The translations under genes were made by a program, and so were the position numbers. Positions 20,849-30,474 of a DNA stretch of 64,000 nucleotides are shown piece by piece. The DNA is from Pseudomonadota bacterium (GTDB taxonomy: Bacteria > Pseudomonadota > Alphaproteobacteria > Rhizobiales > Beijerinckiaceae): assembly GCA_021781815.1 (NCBI GenBank), contig JAJXWB010000013.1, positions 1 through 64,000 of the forward strand, in the 5' to 3' direction. The notes under the pieces are model-generated. The model was not told where the DNA came from. It saw nothing but the letters and a program-made list of their open reading frames with translations, and searched no databases. How positions within the stretch are numbered: the stretch's first letter is position 1; each line of letters opens with the position of its first letter.

Positions 20849-22114
20849 TCAGGCCGCTGGGGGAGCTGCAAGGCGCAACTTCCGCCCGTCATGGCCGGCG
20901 ACTTCTCCGGCGATCATCGCGCCGGGCGCGACGCCGGGTGTCGCGACGGGTGTGAAATCCGCCGCACGCCCGATTCCCCCGCGCTCGACCAGAACCGTGA
21001 TCCTGCGCCCGATCTGGCGGTCGAGATGGCGCGCCAGCGCCGCATCGCCAGCCTCGCGCATCCATTTGGCCCGCTCCGCACGAACCGGGGCCGGAACCTG
21101 CGGCATCCGCGCCGCCGGCGTGGCCTCGCGCGGCGAATAAGGGAAGACGTGCAGATTCGTCAGGCCGCAGTCGCTGATCAGGCGCAGCGTGTTGTCGGCC
21201 ATTGCGTCGGTTTCGGTCGGAAAGCCGGCGATCAGGTCGGCGCCGAAAACGATGTCCGGCCGCAGGTTCCGCACGACGTCGCAGAAGCGGATCGCATCGG
21301 CGCGCGAGTGCCGGCGCTTCATGCGCTTCAGGATCAGATCGTCGCCCGCCTGAAGCGACAGATGCAGATGCGGCGCCAGCCTTTCCTCCTCCGCCAGCGC
21401 GGCCAACAGGGATGCGTCGGCCTCGATGCAGTCGAGCGAGGACAGGCGCAGCCGCTTCAAGTCCGGTGTCGATCGCAAAATCCGCCGGACCAGTTCGCCG
21501 AGCCGCGGCGCGTCCGGCAGATCCGCGCCCCATGAGGTCAGATCGACGCCGGTGAGCACGATCTCGCTGTGTCCGCCATCGACGAGCCGCCGCGCCTGCG
21601 CCGCCACAACCTCGGCCGGCAGCGACCGCGAAGGGCCGCGCCCATACGGAATGACGCAGAACGTGCAGCGATGGTCGCACCCGTTCTGGATCGCCAGAAA
21701 CGCGCGCGTGTGACCGGCGATGCGGTCGACGGCGAGCGGCGTGGCCCGGCGCGCCTGCATGATGTCGTCAGCCGGCGCCTGCCCCTCGGCGAGCGCCCGC
21801 CACGCGCCGATCTCGGTCTTGCGCGCGTTTCCGAGCACATGCGCGACCTCCGGCATGGCGGCGAACGCGGCGCGCTCCGTTTCGGCGGCGCAGCCGGAGA
21901 CAATGATTTTCGTACCGGGTTTCTCGCGTGCGATGCGACGGATTGTCTGGCGCGCCTGGCGCACCGACTCGGCCGTCACGGCGCATGTGTTGACGACAAC
22001 CGCGCCATCGTGGCCCGTGGCCGCGGCGGCGGCGCGCATGGCTTCGGATTCGACCAGATTCAACCGGCAGCCGAACGAGACGACATCGATCTTTTCGCGC
22101 GCAACCGCGTTCAT
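20849..22114 (-). CDS. mtaB: tRNA t6A37 methylthiotransferase
   Basis: 'VVSFGCRLNLVESEAMR', 'VVVNTCAVT', radical-SAM 'IQNGCDHRCTFCVIPYGRGPSRS'. Confidence 0.94.
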   Translation of the reverse strand: MNAVAREKIDVVSFGCRLNLVESEAMRAAAAATGHDGAVVVNTCAVTAESVRQARQTIRRIAREKPGTKIIVSGCAAETERAAFAAMPEVAHVLGNARKTEIGAWRALAEGQAPADDIMQARRATPLAVDRIAGHTRAFLAIQNGCDHRCTFCVIPYGRGPSRSLPAEVVAAQARRLVDGGHSEIVLTGVDLTSWGADLPDAPRLGELVRRILRSTPDLKRLRLSSLDCIEADASLLAALAEEERLAPHLHLSLQAGDDLILKRMKRRHSRADAIRFCDVVRNLRPDIVFGADLIAGFPTETDAMADNTLRLISDCGLTNLHVFPYSPREATPAARMPQVPAPVRAERAKWMREAGDAALARHLDRQIGRRITVLVERGGIGRAADFTPVATPGVAPGAMIAGEVAGHDGRKLRLAAPPAA

Positions 22115-23007
22115 GTCTGCGCGGCCGCGAATATCGCGGGATCGAGCGTCGATTCGAATTCGAGTTCGACCGGACCTGTCATCAGAACGTGGTCGTCGCT
22201 TGCCCGCCAGACGATGCGCAGGTCGCCGCCCGGCAACGTCACGGTCGAGGCCCGGCCGGCGAGGCCACGTCGCGCCGCCGCCACAGCCGTCGCACAGGCC
22301 GCCGTGCCGCAGGCGCGCGTCGCGCCTGCGCCGCGTTCCCAGACACGCAGCAGGATTCTGTCCCGCGACAGCATCTGCGCAAATGACGCATTGACGCGAT
22401 CCGGAAACATCGGATGCATCTCTATGCGCGGACCGAGATGCGCGAGATCGACGCTCTGCGCATCCTCGACGAAGAAGACCGCGTGCGGATTGCCCATGCT
22501 GACTGCGGAAAAGCGATCCGGAGCGCCAGCGACGGGCGGCGACAGGGCGATATCGGCTGTCTCGTCCCCTACGCCCGCGAGCGGTATGTCGCGCCAGCCG
22601 AATTTTGGCGCGCCCATGTCGACCGTGAAAGATAGCGGCCCCTCGCGCGTCACATGCAAGATTCCGGCGTCGGATTCGAGCGTGACCTCGCCGACGCGCG
22701 TATCGCGCATCAACGCCCAGCCGACGCATCGCGTGCCGTTGCCGCATGCGCCAGACAGCGATCCGTCGACGTTGAATATCTTCATCGATGCGGCGGCGCC
22801 CGGCCCGGCCGGATCATGGAGGACCATCATCTGGTCGTAGCCGAGCCCCGGCGCGCGGCCGATTGCGCGCGCGTCGGCCGCCGTCACGCGCGCCTGCGCG
22901 CCGCGCAGATCGAGAACGAGGATTTCGTTGCCGAGCCCGTTCATCCGGAGAATGTCTCGTCCGGCGAGCGGATGGCGTGGAAAGCGGCTTGCGCGTACTT
23001 CGTTCAT
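22111..23007 (-). CDS. dapF: Diaminopimelate epimerase
   Basis: 'RMNGLGNEILVLDLRG', 'FNVDGSLSGACGNGTRCVGW', 'ERGAGATRACGTAACA'; ATGA overlap with mtaB. Confidence 0.95.
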   Translation of the reverse strand: MNEVRASRFPRHPLAGRDILRMNGLGNEILVLDLRGAQARVTAADARAIGRAPGLGYDQMMVLHDPAGPGAAASMKIFNVDGSLSGACGNGTRCVGWALMRDTRVGEVTLESDAGILHVTREGPLSFTVDMGAPKFGWRDIPLAGVGDETADIALSPPVAGAPDRFSAVSMGNPHAVFFVEDAQSVDLAHLGPRIEMHPMFPDRVNASFAQMLSRDRILLRVWERGAGATRACGTAACATAVAAARRGLAGRASTVTLPGGDLRIVWRASDDHVLMTGPVELEFESTLDPAIFAAAQT

Positions 23008-23107
23008 GTCCGGTTCTGGGTCCGAAAGCGAAAAAGCAGCGGCGCCCTGACGCGCTGCGCTGCAGCGGGATGCTATATATAGTCGCGGGACGAACGGAGC
23101 GAATCTT

Positions 23108-23743
23108 ATGCGGAAACCGACCGGCAGGCTGCTTGCGCTCATCGCTTTCGGGCTAATCTCCTGTGCATCGGTCGCACTGGCGCAGACGACGCCGGCGCCG
23201 GCCGCCGCCCCGGCGGCGCCGGCGTCCCCCTCGGCGCCCGCGCCCGTCTCCCCGCCTGCCCCGCAGCCAGACGAGTCCTCCGCGGCGCAAATCATCGAGG
23301 TGCAGTCAAGGCCCGCCGTCGTGGTGAAGGGCGCATCGAGCTGGGATGACGGCTACAAGGCGATCATGGCGGCGATCGCAAAGGCGCGCGCCGCCGCTCT
23401 CAAGGGCAATCTGAAAGAGAGCGGCCGCCCCGTCGCCGCCTTCGTCGACACCGACGACAATGGATTCAAGTTCGAGGCGATGGTTCCGATCGAGGCCGCG
23501 CCGGCTGGCGCCCTCGATCTCGGTGCGGACGCGAAGATCGGCGCGACGCCCGGCGGCAGGGCGATCAAGTTCCAGCATCGCGGCGCCTACGACGACGTCG
23601 ATTCGACCTACGAGGCGATCACCGCCTATCTCGACGAGAAGGGCTACGACGCACAGAACGTGTTCGTCGAGGAATATCTGAACGATCCGAAGGGATCGGA
23701 CGATACCGCGCTGGCGATGGACATTTACGTTTTCATCAAGTGA
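23108..23743 (+). CDS. Predicted secreted protein with Ala/Pro-rich linker and GyrI-like (effector-binding) domain
   Basis: Signal peptide MRKPTGRLLALIAFGLISCASVALA; P/A-rich stretch; C-terminal 'KFQHRGAYDDVDSTYEAITAYLDEKGYDAQNVFVEEYLNDPKGSD'. Confidence 0.65.
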   Translation: MRKPTGRLLALIAFGLISCASVALAQTTPAPAAAPAAPASPSAPAPVSPPAPQPDESSAAQIIEVQSRPAVVVKGASSWDDGYKAIMAAIAKARAAALKGNLKESGRPVAAFVDTDDNGFKFEAMVPIEAAPAGALDLGADAKIGATPGGRAIKFQHRGAYDDVDSTYEAITAYLDEKGYDAQNVFVEEYLNDPKGSDDTALAMDIYVFIK

Positions 23744-23785
23744 CCGGCGCGGGCGCGGCCCCGCGCCCGCCGCGCGCCGCGCGCC

Positions 23786-24769
23786 TCACGGCGCCTCGAA
23801 CACATCGCCCGGCCGGCTGGCGCGGAATCGCTCCTGCGCTATGCCGGCCCGCTCCAGCGCGATGGCGAGCCGCCGCGGCGGTTCGTCAATCGCCTCGTCG
23901 GTCAGGCGGAACGTGCCCCAGTGATGGCCGATTGCATGATCGGCGTCGATATCCTGAAAGATGCGAACGGCCTCCTCCGGATCGATATGCTGGTCGCGCA
24001 TGAACCAGCGCGGCTCATAGGCGCCGATCGGGATGATCGCGAGCCGCATGCTCCCGTGGCGCACGAACAGATCGCGGAACAGCGCGCCGTCGCCATAGCC
24101 GGTGTCGGCGATGTGATAGATTTTTCCCGCGGGCGTCTCGATCACGAAGGCGCACCACAGCGCCATGCGCCGGTCGCGGAGGCCACGCGCCGACCAGTGC
24201 TGCGCCGGCTCGAAATGCACACGCAATGGCCCGATCTCCGCGACTTCGCCCCAGTCGAAGGCGCGCGCGACAATGGCCTTGTCGATCTTGCGCAAGATCG
24301 TGTCATTGCCGAGCGGGGTCAGCGCCGGGCAGGGCCTGGCGCGCGCGAGTTTCGCCAGGGTGGCGGCGTCGAGATGGTCATAATGATTGTGTGACAGCAG
24401 GATGGCGTCGAGCGGCGGCAGGTCGTCGAGCGCGATCCCCGGCGGATTGACGCGCTTCGGCCCGGCGAACGACAGCGGACTCGCGCGCTCCGCCCAGACC
24501 GGATCGACCAGCAGATTGACGCCCTGCGTTTGGATCAGAAAGCTGGCGTGGCCGACGTGCGACACCCGCAGCGCGGCGCCCTCCACGCGCTGCGGCGGCC
24601 TGTCGGGCGGCCCTGCGGGAAACGACGTCGGCCAGGCCGCGCGATGATGGCGGCCAAACCGCCAGCGCAGGAGATCGTTCCGCGACTTGTCTCGCGTGCG
24701 GCCGGGCAGGAAGAACCGCTCGCCGTCGAAATGGTCGGAAATCGGGCCCGAATAATAGGGGTTGGGCAT
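23786..24769 (-). CDS. MBL-fold metallo-hydrolase (NAPE-PLD/UlaG-like)
   Basis: 'VGHASFLIQTQGVNLLVDPVW', 'LSHNHYDHLDAATLAKL', 'IADTGYGD', 'IGHHWGTFRLTDEAIDEP'. Confidence 0.88.
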   Translation of the reverse strand: MPNPYYSGPISDHFDGERFFLPGRTRDKSRNDLLRWRFGRHHRAAWPTSFPAGPPDRPPQRVEGAALRVSHVGHASFLIQTQGVNLLVDPVWAERASPLSFAGPKRVNPPGIALDDLPPLDAILLSHNHYDHLDAATLAKLARARPCPALTPLGNDTILRKIDKAIVARAFDWGEVAEIGPLRVHFEPAQHWSARGLRDRRMALWCAFVIETPAGKIYHIADTGYGDGALFRDLFVRHGSMRLAIIPIGAYEPRWFMRDQHIDPEEAVRIFQDIDADHAIGHHWGTFRLTDEAIDEPPRRLAIALERAGIAQERFRASRPGDVFEAP

Positions 24770-24787
24770 GTCAGCTCGTTTCCCGCC

Positions 24788-24877
24788 CTGTCATTCCCGA
24801 GGCCGCGCAGCGGTGATCGGGAATCCAGAGCAGCCTCGAAAGAGGAAACTGGATTCCCGCTTTCGAGGGAATGACAG
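24788..24877. repeat. Nested palindromic intergenic element (family A)
   Basis: Outer arms ctgtcattccc (24788-24798) / gggaatgacag (24867-24877); inner arms cgggaatccag (24818-24828) / ctggattcccg (24849-24859); innermost cctc-gaaa-gagg hairpin. Confidence 0.85.
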
Positions 24878-24906
24878 ACTCGCGTTCTCGCTCATGCTCC
24901 GGCCAG

Positions 24907-25530
24907 TCATCGCGCGGAGGCGTGATATTCCGGGTTCGGCCGCATGTCGACGGCCGAGGCCATGCGGTTGGTCATGTTGAAGAAACTCGCGACCGCGCCG
25001 ATGTCCCAGATGTCGCGGTCGCTGAATCCGGCGACGCGGAGCCTCTCCCGATCCGCTTCCTCGATCGCATGGGAGTCCTTCGTCATCTTCACGGCGAAAT
25101 CGAGCATGGCGCGCTGTTTCTCCGTGAGATCGGCGACGCGATAATTCATCACGATCTTCTCGCCGAGCGACGGGTCGCCGGAGAGCCGCCGCACCGCCTC
25201 GCCATGCGCGGTCAGGCAATAGAAGCACTTGTTCTCCGAGGAGACCACAACTGCGATCATCTCGCGTTCGAGCTTGGACAGGCCCGAGGCGCCGAGCATC
25301 AGATCGTTGTAGAAGGCCGAGAAGGCCTCAAGCTTGGCCATATCGAACGAATAGGCGAGCAGCACGTTGGGGGTGAAGCCGATCTTCTCGTCGCATTTGG
25401 CGAAATAGGCCGCGATCTCAGGCGTGCGCGGCGCAAACGGCAGATCGAGCGCGATGATCCCGTCCATGTCGCGTTTTTTGGCTGATTTCTTCGCCGGTTC
25501 CTTCTTCGCCGCCTTTGCTTTGGTGGTCAT
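24907..25530 (-). CDS. Carboxymuconolactone decarboxylase/AhpD-like peroxidase-related enzyme
   Basis: 'LSKLEREMIAVVVSSENKCFYCLTAHGEAVRRLSGD' CxxC..H motif; Lys/Ala-rich N-terminal extension. Confidence 0.85.
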   Translation of the reverse strand: MTTKAKAAKKEPAKKSAKKRDMDGIIALDLPFAPRTPEIAAYFAKCDEKIGFTPNVLLAYSFDMAKLEAFSAFYNDLMLGASGLSKLEREMIAVVVSSENKCFYCLTAHGEAVRRLSGDPSLGEKIVMNYRVADLTEKQRAMLDFAVKMTKDSHAIEEADRERLRVAGFSDRDIWDIGAVASFFNMTNRMASAVDMRPNPEYHASAR

Positions 25531-25539
25531 CCGTTCCTC

Positions 25540-25760
25540 CTAGTATTGTCTCTCGATCGATTGTTCGATCAGCGCGATGTCGGCGGCGGTGAGATCGAAC
25601 AGGGCGTAGACGATGCGGTCGATCTCGCGCGTCAGCTTGCGCTCAACGGCGCGGTTCTCGCCGAGAAACGCCCGCCATTCCGCCCGCTGCGCAATCCGGT
25701 CACGGATCGAGGCTATCTGCTTCGCCGCGCGTTTTGAAGCCGCCGCGCGAAAACTCGGTC
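25540..25760 (-). pseudogene. C-terminal remnant of an Eco57I-like / type IIG restriction-modification protein
   Basis: Minus-strand frame ending at 25540 reads ...SKRAAKQIASIRDRIAQRAEWRAFLGENRAVERKLTREIDRIVYALFDLTAADIALIEQSIERQY*; no N-terminal or methylase portion; abuts queD 3' end. Confidence 0.55.
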
Positions 25761-25763
25761 GCG

Positions 25764-26138
25764 TCAGCCTCGGCCATCCGGCCCGAAATAGACGCAGGTC
25801 GAGCTATCGCTGTCGCGCAGGACCGTGACGCGCGCAAGGCCCGCGCAGACCGGCTCGACCTTGCGCCAGATCCAGGCCGCGAGATTTTCCATCGTGCCCG
25901 GACCGAGATCGGGAACCTCGTTGAGGAAATGATGGTCGAGACCATCGCGCGCCTGCGCCAGCGTCCGGTCGAGCAGACCGAGGTCGATCACCATGCCGGA
26001 TTTCGGATCGGCCTCGCCCCGCACCGTGACTTCGGCGCGATAGGAATGACCATGGATGCGCCGGCTCGGCTCTGCGTCGACGACGCGCTGCAAGGTGTGG
26101 GCGGCATCGAAGCGGAATTGTTTCGAGAGTTCGTACAT
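25764..26138 (-). CDS. queD: 6-carboxy-5,6,7,8-tetrahydropterin synthase
   Basis: 'MYELSKQFRFDAAHTL...RIHGHSYRAEVTV...GMVIDLGLLD...LDHHFLNE'. Confidence 0.93.
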   Translation of the reverse strand: MYELSKQFRFDAAHTLQRVVDAEPSRRIHGHSYRAEVTVRGEADPKSGMVIDLGLLDRTLAQARDGLDHHFLNEVPDLGPGTMENLAAWIWRKVEPVCAGLARVTVLRDSDSSTCVYFGPDGRG

Positions 26139-26770
26139 CAGGGAATTCCAATGAACTTGTGGGTCTGCACGCTAAGACGCCAGCGCGGGTTGGCGAGGCA
26201 GGCGTCCACCGCCGCCGCCGTGTTGGCCACGTGCTCAGGACCGTCCATCGGCTGCAGCCAGAAATGGTCGAACGCGAGCGCGCCGAGCTCGGCGAGATTG
26301 AAACCGTCCTGCGGCCAGACGAGCTTCAGCTCCTGGCCCTGCGTCTGCACGAGCGGCGCGCCGGCCTTGGGGCTGACGCAGATCCAGTCGAGCCCCGCGG
26401 GCGCGGGGATCGTGCCGTTCGTTTCGGCAGCAATCTCGAAGCCGCGCGCACGAACGGCGGCGATCAGCGCCTCGTCCAGTTGCAGCAGGGGTTCGCCGCC
26501 GGTGAACACGACGTAGCGGCGATCCGTGGCGTCGCCCCATGTCGCGGCGATTGAACCGGCGAGCGCGGCGGCTGTCTCGAATTTCCCGCCGCCCGCGCCG
26601 TCCGTCCCGACGAAATCCGTATCGCAGAAACGGCAGACCGCTTCGCTGCGATCCTGCTCGCGACCCGACCACAGATTGCAGCCGGCGAAGCGGCAGAACA
26701 CGGCGGCGCGGCCGGCCTGCCCGCCCTCGCCCTGCAATGTCCGAAACAGCTCTTTGACCGCGTAGCTCAT
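26138..26770 (-). CDS. queE: 7-carboxy-7-deazaguanine synthase
   Basis: MSYAVKELFRTLQGEGGQAGRAAVFCRFAGCNLWSG...CRFCDTDFVGT; ATGA overlap with queD. Confidence 0.93.
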   Translation of the reverse strand: MSYAVKELFRTLQGEGGQAGRAAVFCRFAGCNLWSGREQDRSEAVCRFCDTDFVGTDGAGGGKFETAAALAGSIAATWGDATDRRYVVFTGGEPLLQLDEALIAAVRARGFEIAAETNGTIPAPAGLDWICVSPKAGAPLVQTQGQELKLVWPQDGFNLAELGALAFDHFWLQPMDGPEHVANTAAAVDACLANPRWRLSVQTHKFIGIP

Positions 26771-26803
26771 GAGGCGATGTTGCTTGCCCTGCTTTTCCCG
26801 AAC

Positions 26804-26894
26804 GTCATTCCCAAAGCTTCCAAAGAAAGCGAACGGGAAACGGGACCGACCGCCGATGCTTCGGGAACCGGAGTCCCCCTTGCGCGGGAATGAC
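26804..26894. repeat. Degenerate family A palindromic intergenic element
   Basis: Outer arms gtcattccc (26804-26812) / gggaatgac (26886-26894), same arms as the 24788 element. Confidence 0.65.
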
Positions 26895-26909
26895 AGCACA
26901 CAGGCCTGT

Positions 26910-28502
26910 TCAATGCCGGAAGTGGCGATGCCCCGTGAACACCATCGCAAGACCGGCTTCATCCGCCGCCGCGATCACATCGTTGTCGCGCATCGAGCCG
27001 CCCGGCTGAATGACAGCAGTCGCGCCGGCCTCTGCAGCCGCCAGCAGGCCGTCGGCGAACGGGAAGAAAGCGTCGGATGCGACGACCGCGCCCCTGGCGA
27101 GACTTTCCGGCAGGTCGGCGGCCTTCGAGGCCTCCTCGGCTTTCCAGGCGGCGATGCGCGAGGAATCGACGCGCGACATCTGACCCGCGCCGACGCCGAC
27201 GGTGGCTAGATCGCGCGCATAGACGATGGCGTTGGACTTCACATGCTTGGCGACGCGGAACGCGAATTTCAGATCGGCGAGTTCACGCGCATCCGGCGCG
27301 CGCTTCGTGACGATCTTCAGATCCATGTCGTCGACCACGGCGTTGTCGCGGCTCTGCACGAGAAAGCCTCCGGCCACGGTGCGAAAGTTGAGGCCTTTGG
27401 CACGCGGATCAGGAAGCCCGCCCGTCACCAGCAGCCGCAAGTTCTTCTTCGACGCGATCAGCGCGATCGCCTCGTCGTCGGCCTCCGGCGCGATGATGAC
27501 TTCGGTGAAGATTTTCACGATCTCGGCCGCGGCTGCCGCGTCGAGCCTGCGATTGAGCGCGATGATGCCGCCGAAGGCCGATACCGGATCGCAGCGCAAC
27601 GCTTTCTCGTAGGCGTCCTTGAGCGACGACCCTTCAGCGACGCCACAGGGATTGGCGTGCTTGATGATCGCCACCGCCGCCGCGCGCGACGCATCGAATT
27701 CGGAGACGAGTTCAAAGGCCGCGTCGGTGTCGTTGACGTTGTTGTAGGAGAGCGTTTTACCCTGCACCTGGCGTGCGGTGGAAACGCCGAACCGCTTTTC
27801 GCCGGTGACGTAGAATCCCGCGCTCTGGTGCGGATTTTCACCGTAACGCATGGCTTCCGCCAGCTTGCCGCCGAGCGCGCGATAGGCGGGCGTCGTCTCG
27901 CCGATGGCGGCGGCGAACCAGTTGGAGATGGCGGCGTCATAGGCCGCCGTGCGCGCATAGGCTTTTTGCGCAAGCCTGCGGCGTGTCTCGCGGCGCGTGT
28001 CTCCGGCGTGCGCGTCGAGTTCGGCAAGCACGGTCTGGTAGTCCTCGACATCGACGACGACAGCGACGTCGTCATGGTTCTTGGCGGCGGCGCGAATCAT
28101 CGCGGGACCGCCGATGTCGATGTTCTCGATGCAGTCCTCGTAGGCCGCGCCCCGCGCCACCGTCGCCTCGAATGGATAGAGGTTCACGACCAGCAGGTCG
28201 ATCTGCGGAATGTTGTGCGCGAGCATCGCCGCTTCATGTTCCGGATTCTCGCGGATCGCCAGCAGGCCGCCATGCACCTTGGGGTGCAGCGTCTTGACGC
28301 GGCCATCCATCATTTCAGGAAAGCCGGTGAGATCGGAAACATCGACGACGGCGAGACCCGCGTCGGCCAGCGCCTTGCGCGTGCCGCCAGTCGACACCAG
28401 CTCGACGCCACGCGCGGCCAGCGCCCGCGCGAAATCGATCAGGCCGGATTTGTCGGAAACGGAAATCAGCGCGCGCGACACGCGCCTCAGGTCGGACGCC
28501 AT
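26910..28502 (-). CDS. purH: Bifunctional AICAR formyltransferase/IMP cyclohydrolase
   Basis: '[19 protein letters not shown]...[12 protein letters not shown]...[21 protein letters not shown]', C-terminal '[14 protein letters not shown]'. Confidence 0.97.
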   Translation of the reverse strand: MASDLRRVSRALISVSDKSGLIDFARALAARGVELVSTGGTRKALADAGLAVVDVSDLTGFPEMMDGRVKTLHPKVHGGLLAIRENPEHEAAMLAHNIPQIDLLVVNLYPFEATVARGAAYEDCIENIDIGGPAMIRAAAKNHDDVAVVVDVEDYQTVLAELDAHAGDTRRETRRRLAQKAYARTAAYDAAISNWFAAAIGETTPAYRALGGKLAEAMRYGENPHQSAGFYVTGEKRFGVSTARQVQGKTLSYNNVNDTDAAFELVSEFDASRAAAVAIIKHANPCGVAEGSSLKDAYEKALRCDPVSAFGGIIALNRRLDAAAAAEIVKIFTEVIIAPEADDEAIALIASKKNLRLLVTGGLPDPRAKGLNFRTVAGGFLVQSRDNAVVDDMDLKIVTKRAPDARELADLKFAFRVAKHVKSNAIVYARDLATVGVGAGQMSRVDSSRIAAWKAEEASKAADLPESLARGAVVASDAFFPFADGLLAAAEAGATAVIQPGGSMRDNDVIAAADEAGLAMVFTGHRHFRH

Positions 28503-28542
28503 GAACGGCCTCGCTCGGCGCCAGCGCGTTGAATCGGCAGCA

Positions 28543-28569
28543 ACCGCCGGACGGCGTCTCTCCGGCGGT
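28543..28569 (-). terminator. Hairpin downstream of rplS (9-bp stem, weak tail)
   Basis: accgccgga ... tccggcggt between rplS and purH; no strong U-tract. Confidence 0.4.
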
Positions 28570-28613
28570 CTTGCATGAGCGCGGAACCTGCGGCCCCATC
28601 GCTCGGTATCGGA

Positions 28614-28994
28614 TTATTTCGCGGCCTTGGCCTGCTTGTCCGTGCGTTCGGCGATGCGCGCCGACTTGCCGCGACGATCGCGCAAATAATAGAGCTTGGC
28701 GCGACGCACCTTGCCGCGACGCACGACCTTGATCGAGTCGATCATCGGCGAATAGACCGGGAACACGCGCTCGACGCCTTCGCCGTAGGAGATCTTGCGA
28801 ACGGTGAAGCTCTCGTTGAGGCCGCCGCCGTTGCGCGCGATGCACACGCCTTCATAGGCCTGAATGCGCGAGCGCTCGCCTTCCTTGACCTTGTAGTTGA
28901 CGATCACGGTGTCGCCGGGCTGGAATTCCGGGATTTCGCGGGTGAGCTTGGCGGCCTGTTCGGCCTCGAGCTGGGCGATGAGGTTCATTGTCAA
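28614..28994 (-). CDS. rplS: 50S ribosomal protein L19
   Basis: [56 protein letters not shown] (start at 28988 or 28994). Confidence 0.97.
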   Translation of the reverse strand: MTMNLIAQLEAEQAAKLTREIPEFQPGDTVIVNYKVKEGERSRIQAYEGVCIARNGGGLNESFTVRKISYGEGVERVFPVYSPMIDSIKVVRRGKVRRAKLYYLRDRRGKSARIAERTDKQAKAAK

Positions 28995-29138
28995 AATCCT
29001 TGCCGGTTTCGCCCTTTGCGGGCGAGCGTTTCGGGAACGCTGTTTTGAGTTGTGGCGGGGCTATACAGGATGGCGGGCGATGTGTCGAGCCGCCGCCGGG
29101 CCGCTGACCGACAGAAACCGTATGCTGGCCCTCCCGGA

Positions 29139-29828
29139 TCAGGATCTGATGCGCAGGAGGTCCGGCCGTCGCTCCCGCGTGATCCGCTCCGCCTCCGCCC
29201 GCCGCCATTCCGCGATTTTCGCGTGGTCGCCGGACAGCAGCACGTCGGGAATGGCCCTGCCCTCGAACTCGCGGGGGCGGGTGTAGTGGGGATATTCCAG
29301 CAGGCCGTTCTCGAAGCTTTCGTCCTGTCCCGAAGCCTCCTTGCCCATCACGCCCGGCAGCAGGCGGATGCAGGCGTCGAGCAGCGTCAGCGCGGCGATC
29401 TCGCCGCCCGACAGCACGTAATCGCCGATCGACACCTCTTCGAGCTTTCGCGCCAGAATCACGCGCTCGTCCACGCCCTCGAACCTGCCGCAGACAATGA
29501 TTGCGCCGGGGCCGGCCGCCAGTTCCCTCACCCGCGCCTGCGTCAGCGGTTTTCCACGCGGGCTCATGAGCAGGCGCGGGCGGAAATCGCCGGGCGCCGC
29601 CGCTTCGTCGATCCCCGCCGCCAGAACGTCGGCGCGCAAGACCATGCCGGCGCCGCCGCCAGCCGGCGTGTCGTCGACGGCGCGATGCTTGCCGAGACCG
29701 TGATCACGGATGTTCCGGGCCTCGCAAGACCACAGGCCTCTCGCGAGGGCGTCGCCCGACAGCGACAGGCCGAGCGGGCCGGGGAACATTTCCGGAAACA
29801 GCGTGAGGATGGTGGCGCGAAATGTCAT
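29139..29828 (-). CDS. trmD: tRNA (guanine-N1)-methyltransferase
   Basis: '[26 protein letters not shown]', '[12 protein letters not shown]', '[14 protein letters not shown]'. Confidence 0.96.
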   Translation of the reverse strand: MTFRATILTLFPEMFPGPLGLSLSGDALARGLWSCEARNIRDHGLGKHRAVDDTPAGGGAGMVLRADVLAAGIDEAAAPGDFRPRLLMSPRGKPLTQARVRELAAGPGAIIVCGRFEGVDERVILARKLEEVSIGDYVLSGGEIAALTLLDACIRLLPGVMGKEASGQDESFENGLLEYPHYTRPREFEGRAIPDVLLSGDHAKIAEWRRAEAERITRERRPDLLRIRS

Positions 29829-30340
29829 TCGATTTCGGCGGGCCGGACAATGGTGATCCGCCCGCCTGCGAAATCGATGCTCGGCGCGACCTCTTTGGTG
29901 AACGGAGCAAAAAACGTGTCGCCGGCGACGGGCGCGATTTCCAGAATGTCGCCTGCGCCATAATTCACCACGTTCTTCACCTGGCCGATATGTTCGCCCT
30001 CCGGCGAGACCGCGGCCAGTCCGACGAGATCGGCGATGTAGAATTCGTTCTCGTCCGGCGGCGGCAGTTTTTCGCGCGAGACAAAAAGCGCCAGGCCGGT
30101 CAGCGCCTGCGCAGCGTCGCGGTCGGCGACGCCTTTCACCTTCGCGACCAGCATATCATCCTTCAACGGGCGCAGGCGCTCGATCTCAAATTTTCGCGCG
30201 CCGGCCTCGTCACACAGCGGGCCGTAGTCGCCGATCGACAGGGGATCGGCGGTGTAGCTCTTGATGCGAATTTCGCCGCGCACGCCCTGCGCCGCGCCGA
30301 AGCGCGCGACGAGAACGAGACTTGCGGGCGGTTTGGACAT
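29825..30340 (-). CDS. rimM: Ribosome maturation factor RimM
   Basis: '[21 protein letters not shown]', '[14 protein letters not shown]'; 4-bp overlap with trmD. Confidence 0.93.
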   Translation of the reverse strand: MSKPPASLVLVARFGAAQGVRGEIRIKSYTADPLSIGDYGPLCDEAGARKFEIERLRPLKDDMLVAKVKGVADRDAAQALTGLALFVSREKLPPPDENEFYIADLVGLAAVSPEGEHIGQVKNVVNYGAGDILEIAPVAGDTFFAPFTKEVAPSIDFAGGRITIVRPAEIE

Positions 30341-30385
30341 GCTGCGATCTCTCGGACGCCATTCCCGCGCAAGCGGGACGTCGAT

Positions 30386-30462
30386 GCGTTATTGCGAGTC
30401 GAGCGAAGCAATCCATCGCCGAACGCCGGGGAATGGATTGCTTCGTCGCTACGCTGCCCGCA
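30386..30462. repeat. Family B palindromic intergenic element inside the rpsP-rimM gap
   Basis: cgaagcaatccat (30404-30416) / atggattgcttcg (30433-30445), a 13-bp perfect inverted repeat; partial family A arm (attcccgcgcaagcggga) lies just upstream at ~30361. Confidence 0.75.
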
Positions 30463-30474
30463 ACGACGGCTCGA

